This document shows, in pieces, positions 22,901-32,694 of a DNA stretch of 64,000 nucleotides (its first letter is position 1; each line of letters opens with the position of its first letter). The notes under the pieces were generated by a model. The model had not been told where the DNA came from. It did not search any database and was given only the letters and a program-made list of their open reading frames with translations. Both the position numbers and the translations under genes were made by a program. The DNA lies in NCBI GenBank assembly GCA_030141605.1, contig JAQGDQ010000099.1:203194-267193 (forward strand). Reading direction: 5' to 3'. Origin of the DNA: Tubiluchus corallicola (lineage: Eukaryota > Priapulida > Priapulimorpha > Priapulimorphida > Tubiluchidae).

Positions 22901-25900
22901 TATCACACTCACGACGAACAATTTTACGTTGTGTTTAAAAATAATTTTTCTAGATAATAACACAGTGGTGTAAGCCCTAAATATTTGCTCTGGCATGACG
23001 TATAAGGCATGTGGCGTCATCTACCAATGCTCGAAGAAAAATGAAACTTTTTAAGCTAGTGCACCATTAACTTATATTGACCGAGGCGCCAGACAGATTT
23101 GAAAACAAGTAAAATATTATTTCTGCTTTACTAGTTTTAATTTTGGCTTTAAGAGATTAAAACCGGCAATTAGGGTATTGACGAACAACAATCAAATGTG
23201 GATTGGAACTCAGTTCATTCATCTTACATTACAAGTTAAGAAAAGACGGCAACAAAATCTATCAAGTCAGGGTTTAAGCTTTATAGTCTCAATTCACTTA
23301 TCTTGAATCTAGAAAAAAGATGCTTAAAAACAGCCAAGCCTGGATTTGAACTCAGTTCAATCTTATCACAAATTAAGAAAACGGTGGTAAAAAAATGAAG
23401 CCAGGATTTGAACTCACTTCGTTCATCTTATAAATAAAGAACTCCCAAGTATGGTTTTGAACTCAGTTCATTCAGCTTATTGTTAAGAAAAGATGATGAA
23501 AGCTGCCATGCCTGGATATGAACTCAGTTCTTATGTAAAGAACCGTTCGTAAACATCTTTCAATGGTCCTATCGAAAGTTCCCAAAAAACTGCAAAGTCG
23601 GTAGTGGAACTCAATTCTTGTTTTCACTTTAAGTTGATACCTGTATTTATCAATTCCAGGTGGAAACTGCTGGACAACTGTAAGTAAGAACGGTCGGTGT
23701 CAGAATCTTGTACAAGCTTCAATCTCACAAGAAGAGTGCTGCACACAATTTGGTGGACAAGTAACAGCCTGGTCTCGTGACAATCTCACATCCGGTAAAC
23801 TCTTTTTCTACATGGCATTCGGTGGAGGAGCTCCAAACTGCCAGTCTTGCCAAAGTAATGTGATTTTTTAAATCCTTTTTTGCTTCCCCTTTATTGTGAT
23901 TTGTTTAAAGGACAACAGGATGGTAAAAGTACACATTTTAACATCAATATTACTGCAAAAACCATTTCTGGTAATTAAGTAATTTTGAGATAAAAATTCA
24001 AATTTGAAATTAACACTGTGCTTACGCATGAGCTTCTAAACGTGTGCATTACGTCACAAACGAACAACTTCTGAACTGAGAGGTTCACAACCTGTTTTTG
24101 TGCAACGCGTTTTCGAAATGCGCAGATGCTACTACCCATTTAGCTAACGACTGGCGGAATGCATGACAGCGAAGAATTAGACGCGCGAACGCAAAATTGC
24201 GTTTTAGCGGTAATAATTCTTTCACGTAACTCTTTCTTTAAAAATAGTGTGTTTCCCTTCAATATTTTAAAGAGTACATTGTTTTGAGCTGTAGTTTAAG
24301 GTGGTGTCCGATTTTCCTTTAATAAGTGCTAGTCAAAGCGAAAACATGAACATCAGCAACAAAGCACTCATTCAACGTTTTTTGTGCTTTGTGGCTATTT
24401 AATTCACAGTATACTAATTATAGCAGAAATCGTCACATCATGAAAAATCTAACATTTTTGGGGCCTATCTGTTTGCGTGACAGTTAATTTGAAAATTTTA
24501 AAAGAAACATTGATGATTCAGAGCATATTCGTTTTTACTGATAGTTATTTATTATATATACGATTTCACTTAAAGGACTGTTTATTATTAAAATTTATGC
24601 TTGTAACGATCTTTGTCATTGGCCATCAGCAACAATTGGCCACTCCCATCCTAGCAGCTGCAAGCAACATTTTCGTAACTTCGTCACAGAACGCTTAATA
24701 AATTGCATTGATTATCATTGAGATTATGATCGCAATGATAATTCGGGTCTCAGGCCTGTATCTTTTGGTAATTTCTGTTACCGTATCTTATTTGTCATTC
24801 CGCGGCAGACAAGACCAGATTATCCTATATTCTAATAATGACTTCAGCCTAGGGTCCCTCAAACTTAAAGGGGCCGCTAAAAGATTTTCAAATAAAAATG
24901 AATAATTCACATAAATTAAAATAAAATTTCAATTTTAAAAAAGGATGCTCGGGAGTCTGGGGATAAAGGGGCCTTTTATTTGTTTGAAGCCTGCCTTTTA
25001 TTTGAGATACAGGAGCCTTGTTTCAGGCCCCTTTATGAAGTCTTTTATTGAAATATTCAAGACGGGTGCGGGCGAATTACAGGGTGGCTCCGCCTGAGGA
25101 GATCCATAATTTGATTAGCCTAGTCATCATAATGACCAAAATCCGGTTTTGCCGGTAGGTGAAGCTAAAAAATTTGTATGATATCTGTTTCGTTATGAAT
25201 CTCAGATAAAAACGTCACCTACGGTGTGCTAAATTGCATAAAAAAATCTTATACAGTTAGTATTTATTCAGCAATTCGATATTGATGTTTAGTCACCTTT
25301 AGGCTAATAAGGCTGTAGCCTTAGGCTCTAAATTTTGTTAGGCCTTCAGTATCCTGAGACCCATGACCAATTAAAGCGAGATGATGTTGTTTGGTAAACA
25401 AGATAACAAATTTATTTAAAATTGAACATGCTAAAGACAAGTACAATTCAGAATTCATGTAAAAACACTTTGTACATTTGTACATAAGCGGGCGTCCAAA
25501 AAATGTTCCCAAATTAACGTCCCCAAATGAAGTTGTAATCCTTCATCCTGGGAGAGGCATTGATAAAAGAGACCCACGTTGTTTTGCAGCCCGGTTCTTC
25601 CTATTTTCAAAAAGCTATAATTTTTTTCCTAACGTGCCCCGAGGACGTTATGTTCCTCGAATGAGCAAAAACTGACTGTTTTGGAGATTTTTCTCACGCC
25701 GTTGTAGAAAAACCATTTTCCTGGCATATGGTTGGGGTCTCGGAGAGAAATTTATGACTCTTTAGAAAGAGGAGAAGTCGAGCGGCTATAAGAAGACGTG
25801 GGCCTCTTTTACAATGTGGTACTTGAGGCCGTTTGTTTGTTGCACTTCGTTTGTTGATAGCCTTTGGCCAGTGAAACCCTTACTCCAGCCATGATTGTTT

Positions 25901-28900
25901 ATTACATAAATATTTGGTAAGTAGATTATTTTTTATAGAAACGTGTAAAATGGTGCACTGTCCAGAAAACAAAGTCTGCGTATTGCGAACAACTGGTCCA
26001 CGTTGCGTGTGCAAATCAAAATGCAGAAAATCAGACAGACGGGGTGCCGTATGTGGCTCCGACGGGCGCACCTACCGTAATTACTGTGTACTAAAGAAAC
26101 AACGCTGTCGAAAGAGGAGCAAAGCTCACGTCGAAATGGAATATAGGGGAAGGTGCAGAGGTAGGTAACGTGGGGTAAAATTCTGAAAAAACAGCATATT
26201 TTCATTTTGGTTTTAGTGTACCAAGTACATAGAAAAAGATACATAGCGAATAGTGTTGAAAATCTACAGACTACATTCAGTCAGAAATGTTGTCAGCCAG
26301 TCACATAGTGTCGAAAATAAAGAGAAAGGGGCATGCAAACTATAACAAATGAGTTGTTATTACTTTGTTTACATTACTGAAATTGTTATACTGTGTTCAG
26401 CTGATACATAGTATGCAGTAAATAATCTCAAAATGCGAATTTTCTTTCCTTTTTAAGACGGAAATTATTACCTTATATACTTAGAAATATATATGTACTT
26501 ATGTATACTTATAAATACGTATAAGCAGCAGGTGGCAAGTTACTTATATATATATATATAACACACATGATTTTTATATTAATAGATTGGTTTTCTTTCT
26601 TCTACAAAATTTTTTCGTACGTGGTAGCACAAAATTGTACACAATTCTGGATTTTATAGCAAGCTTGTAAATTGCTGAAACATTTTTTGCTAATTTTCTC
26701 TGTTTGCGTACTTTGCATTCAAATTAAACTTGTATTAAAAACTAATAAGGCTATCCTTTTCACCACGGCAAATCGGTTTAAAACGTTTTCACTAAAGCGT
26801 TTTCTAAACACCTACATACAGCTTGAATATATCAACGCTGGCTCCATCTATTGATAGCAATAATAATTTCTGTTTCAGATCAGTGCAAACGAATCAAATG
26901 TTCCAGAGGAAAGTCCTGCCTGCGTGACCAGAACCTGGTCCCGCACTGCGTGGCCTGCAATTTTCATTGCAACGATAACCCGGAAATCGACAAAGCAGTT
27001 TGCGGAAGTGACGCAATTACGTATCTCAGCGTCTGTCACGTTCGACTAGTATCGTGTAAACTCGGAAAGTCGATACCGGTCGCGTACACGGGCAGATGTA
27101 ATGGTAAGAAACTGCTTTTTTCTGTGAGAGAAACAAACGATATTGAATTGAATTACTTGCACGAAGATGATTTAGAAAATAACTCTGGGCTCCAATCATT
27201 ATATTTCCACAATGACATTTATTTGCCTTCAGTTCAACCTAAAACGTTTACCAATGCAGCCGGTGAGACTTTGAACTAACTGCCACATAGCGCTTACACC
27301 TGCAGAATAATGGGAAAGCTACCCATGTGAACTCGTTTAGTTGAATTACAAATAGCGTCCATTTGTTCGTCCGTTCTCTTTTTCTGTAAAAACTCTGTAT
27401 CTCTAAACGGTGGGGAAACCGAAATTAAGCAGACACATTAGGCTTACCATGTACTTGACCTTCCACATTATGAAAATGAAAAATTCAAAAATCAGACTTG
27501 CAGGGTCGACTAGTGATTATGTTCAAATGATCAGCATTTTCTGAACAAATTTTTATTTTATCGAACTAACTATAATTAAGTTGTATCAGTCGGTCTGTTT
27601 ATGTTGTATTATATTGTAATATTGCAGTGTCCTATAATAAAGCAGCTTGTTGAACCTGGGACCCACCCCTCATAAACTTGTAAAAATACAAGACAGGATT
27701 TATTGCATGCATGCAAAAGTTTGCATGCATGCTTGTAAGAATCATTGCACGAAAATGATATTTTTCTGGTAATTTTTTGTCTGTCGTTTCAGATTGGGTA
27801 GAACTTTTTGCGGATTTTATTCTTCAAGTTTTATTTGCCTGGAGCACTCGTTTAACTGTTTTTCTGTATTTTATTGTTATCGGCTTATCGGAAGCTTTCA
27901 TTCAGACGCGGATCCACGCTTAAAGAACGGGGTGCTGCACGTGGTAGTTCCATAATAAAGAAATGTGGATGATGTAGACGGCAATTCTATACTAACAGAA
28001 TAGGTGCTGCAGGTGGCGGGTCCCATATTCTGGAAGTGAGGGGTACGGCAGATAGGGAATTTATGCTAAATAAGTGAGATGTGACGCAAATGGCGGATCC
28101 GTAATAAAAAAGTGAGAGGTGCTGTGAACGGCGAATCTGCACTAGGGGGTTAAGGGATGTTGCAGTTGGAGCAGCCATACTAAGGCAGCAAGGTAATGCA
28201 AATGGCTGGTACATAATAAGAAAGTGTAGTTTGCTTTAAATGGCGAATATATACTAACGAAGCAGGGATGTTGCAGATGGCGGATCCATGCTAAGAGAAT
28301 GGGGGATGCTGCAGCTAGGGCATCCATGTCAAAGGCCAATTTAGACAATCGAGTGTTCTCAGTGCCTCGTTGTGAAAGTGAGTGACACACTTTCCGATAG
28401 TCTAAACACGAATGACACACCTCCCCAACGACCTTTTGCCAAACAGATTTGCCCAATCAGAGGCCCGAACTTTTTGCACGTGACTACCGCTTTCCTTGCA
28501 AAGCTTTATTTTCCATAAGGAAAGACGGATAGTCTGCTCTAGACTCAAAATATTCATCTGGGACACATGAGATGCAAGAATGACAAGTTGAAGGGTCATT
28601 CAGTTACGATGGGGTGTCCGTTCTGATAGTGTAGACTTGCCTTGAGGAAGTGAAAGTGCTGCAGGGCTGCAGACAGATGCGTGGAGCTTAAACAAAACAG
28701 TCTCAAAAAAGTATATTGATCTATAATTATTCCTAAACTATTCGAAATGTGAAATCTTAAACCATACTACTCACTATAACACCTGCAGTTAGTATTCCTA
28801 GGTATGCATAACTCTATAATGTGCACTTTAAATTCGTTATGTCAGCCGTATATATAATACTCAGTGTAAATTGCAATACAAATAGATTCTACGTTAAGTT

Positions 28901-31900
28901 TTCTTTGTTGCTGCCCGTGGAAAAATCATCTGAAAATTTATGAGAATCACGTGACAAACCCTGTGTTACTCTCTGAAACAAACTGAGCCTACGATTCGAA
29001 ACAACTGCTCCAACTGTTTAATGCATAAAAAGCAGAGCGCAATATATTTTTACTGTCAGAGATGCTATATACCCAGTAGCACCAATTATTTACCTCAAGC
29101 TTAGCTACTCGTTAGCTACAGAAGGACAGACAGACAAACAAACTTTTTTGAGGCTGAATTGTGATAATATTTGGTATTATGTGTATGAATTCATATTTTT
29201 GTCTTAAACGCGTGCACTCACACTTATTTTCCTACAAAAAGTCGATGCAAAAATTGTAGCAGCTTTCTAATGCGCATGCATGGTTCGTTTACATCGAATC
29301 ATGTTCGTTGTCTAGCGAGGGCCTCGTTGTTCCTATGCGAAGAAGAAATTTGTAAAATTCGCAATTTGTTTGCTTTGCCGACATTTTAATCTTATCAAAT
29401 TGACAAAATTATACGCTTATGTATGAATCAGACGATTTGTTTAGGTGTGGATTAGAAAATTTTAAACTGGATTTTGTTCTGGAGTTGCTGAGTCTGTAGC
29501 TCTACAAATCGGTTAAGTCACTTCATGAGAGGCAATAATTCAGGGTGTGGTACTATTATCGATACTCCGTAAAACCCCAAGTAATGAGTATAGACTGACA
29601 CACGCACACACGCACGTGCACACACACGCACGCACACACACACACACACATCACATCACATGTGATGATGATGATAACGACGACGACAACGGCGATGACG
29701 ACGACGACGATCATAATAATGATGATGATGATAATGATGGTCGTGATGCAGATGACGGTGACGACGATAATTACTAAGATTTTGAGGAATCACGACGTGT
29801 ACGCCAGTCTGATTTTATTTCTATTAGTATAAGACTATAAACTAATATCTCACGTGGTTGAATTTCTTACTTCTTTGTATACATTGTCTACCTGCTATTT
29901 GTACATTCACTTATACATGCGTGAACTGATACAATTTTTAACCCTTGCCATGATCCTGTTTGGAATCGAACTAACAATTTCTGTGTTCGGATCGATGTAC
30001 ATAAACCTAAAGCTAATTTAATTGGGTCAATTTATTCTCGTAGACCAACTTAACGGCATGCTCATAAAACTTTTTTTACTGACCTTGTCAGTTGCATGCC
30101 TGGAAATCAAGCAAGGCATGGGTAATCCTTTCCTAAATGGATTTATAATGTGGCGAAATCATAAGTCAACAATGACGCAGGTACAACAGACGCCGGTTGA
30201 CTCATCCGCACGTCTGGCGGGATCAGGGAACATCAAAGAAACTCGTCGCTTCCAGAACTCGTCGGTCCGGATTGCCAGTAGCGGAAAATCGGCGTTTGTC
30301 GCGTGAGACGACAGCTGTTGTTCGTACTTCCGTAAATCCCGTCTGGCACAGATTCCTTCTAATTGCTATCTAGGCCGCCGGCCATATTTGTCTAACGAAA
30401 TTTTGGCGGCGAATCAAATTCTCAATAACCGTAAAAAATTACCAACACTGAAAAAACTCCAGATTTTTCTGGCGACCAGCATGAATTCACATATCTGATG
30501 CAAAAAAGCTTGACAATATTTGTGTTTGGCTTAGATTTGAACCCCTGATATAGAGTTTTGCATGCGCGATTTTTGTTTGCGTTTAACTCCCCAGCCTCTT
30601 ATTGTGGGAGGGAAATAATTATAGGAAGGAACAAATGAATAAATGAACGAATAAACAAATAAAGAATCAATCAATAAATCAATCGGTCGGTCAGTCGGTC
30701 GGTCAGTCAGTCAGTCAGTCGGTCGGTCGGTCGGTCGGTCGGTTGGTCAGTCAGTCAATCACTCACTCAATCAGCCAATCAATTAGTTAGTCAATCAACT
30801 AAAACTCTGTGATTCAGCGATGAGCTAACCAGCCAAGTAAAACTAAACAACCTAACAATCATCTAATCGACAAATGAATCGATCCGTCAGTAATTCTATA
30901 AATCATGTAACTAACAGTTTAACACTAATATCAGCAATCAGCAATCAACTTGGAAAAAGACAAAGAAATATACAACAAACACAAACACTAAACGAAAAAA
31001 ATGGATCAATGAAGTGACTGCAGAACTAAGCAAGTAAACAAGCAAACAAACAAATAAACAAGTGGAAAACAAGTAATCAATGTTCAGCTAGCTATGCGGA
31101 CAACAAGCAAGCAACATAGTCAGATTACTAGACAGCTCGATAGACAGACAGTCAGATGGGCAAACAGTGAGACAGACGAATAGTCAAAGAGCAGGGAACT
31201 GAACTTTCACTCTGATTGAGATTTACTTAAAATCGTTAATAATTAATTCTAATAGTAATGACATCAACTGATACTAATTTAGTACTGTCATTCTTTTGAT
31301 GTTGTTCTTTGTTTACTGGCATATTTCACCAGGCACTCGTCATTTCCAACAGTGTCTGTCCAGCGTTTACCAAGACAGAATGATGAAGCTGGTTGGAAAG
31401 ATAAAGTTGGTATCCCAAGAAACATTATCTGGGTCTATTGCTCTTTGTGGGGAGTGTCCTGATAACATCTTTCACTATTTTGCCCTTATCAATGGTTAAA
31501 TCTTAGAAATAAAAAATTCTGGTGACAATGACTTCCCTTTGTTAACAGTGTCATTTCGACCTTAGGATGTTGGTCTCAGTGTGAAGTTTAGGTATTAATT
31601 AGTGCTAGCATTATTTGCATATCTTGCATTCGGCACTGTTACTTAAAATTAGTTCACTAGAAGAAAATGGTTTTATCAGTTTAAGAATGTTTGTTGCAAA
31701 GGCAGCACAATGCCGTGAACATTTCTTATTGTGTCTTATATAATATACAAGGAGAGAGTTGAATAAACTAGGGTTAAATTTAAAATGAATTTGAATTTAT
31801 TTCACAGTAAAATAGTACATATACGTAATCACAGATATACTGTGATGTCACATTACAAATAACACGAATTCCTGTGAGGAGGAAGGAGCGCCATGCTGCC

Positions 31901-32657
31901 GGGTCCTCCTCCAAGAAGAGGAGTATCCTTGAATATTAATTCCGCTTGGCACTTTTTCTTTCAGATTCGTTGACTTGCTCTACTGTGAACTGCGGTCCGC
32001 ATCAAAAATGTTTAATTGATCTTCGCTCAGGACAGCCAAGATGCACGACATGCAGCCGCCATTGCCTAAGTACGGCAGTACGTCGTTTGTGTGGAGTTGA
32101 CGGACTAACGTACAGTAATTACTGCGATTTACGCCGATCCAGCTGTCGAGATGGAATCTATGTGGATGTGAAACACGCTGGCAAATGCCGAAAAAGAGGT
32201 AAGCTTTTAACAATTGAATCCCTTTTTGGAGCTGCTTTGAGAGTAAATAGTTACATTTGTAACTGGATCTTATACGGATTAAGTGTTAAAAGTAACCAAG
32301 CCATAAGTGCCATATAATTGAAGATTTGTCCACAGTATGAACAAGCAAGTTGTAACCTGTACCTATCAATCCATCTATACGCTACCTCTTCACAGGTCAC
32401 ATGTTCTGAAGTTTGAAGCAGCACAAAAATAGGAAAATGAAAACTAACAACAAACAAGATGGTTTCTGATTATATTAGCCACTACATTGTTTCTGTAATC
32501 CAATTTGGGATGACCACTCAAATGCAAGAAATGTGCAAACTTTGAGTTATGACTTTACAGTTGGTATCCCACAAGGCTTTATGCTGGGTCCTTTGCTTTT
32601 TGTTGCTTATATCAAAAATTTTGTTAAAACTAATGGTTTGAAAGCTCCCTATTATAA

Positions 32658-32694
<37 letters not shown>

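Larger units (their letters stand above)
12692..23659 (+). other. FST: Follistatin intron 1 (about 11.0 kb)
   Basis: GTAAGT donor and TTCCAG acceptor. It contains most of the satellite and mobile repeats listed between 12.7 and 23.6 kb. No other exon could be supported inside it. Confidence 0.8.

Noticed and set aside
26851-27279. FS2 frame extending to 27279 as the true coding end
   Set aside because: A strong donor at 27103 in the expected phase, and the FS3 exon downstream, make the extension intronic.
30520-30610. Possible tRNA gene (B-box-like GGGGTTCAAATCT on the minus strand)
   Set aside because: No A box, acceptor stem or anticodon arm could be built around it.
25914-32317. Three separate small Kazal-inhibitor genes
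   Set aside because: The frames are exons of one follistatin gene: matching phase-1 splice sites, FSN exon upstream and domain order FS1-FS2-FS3.
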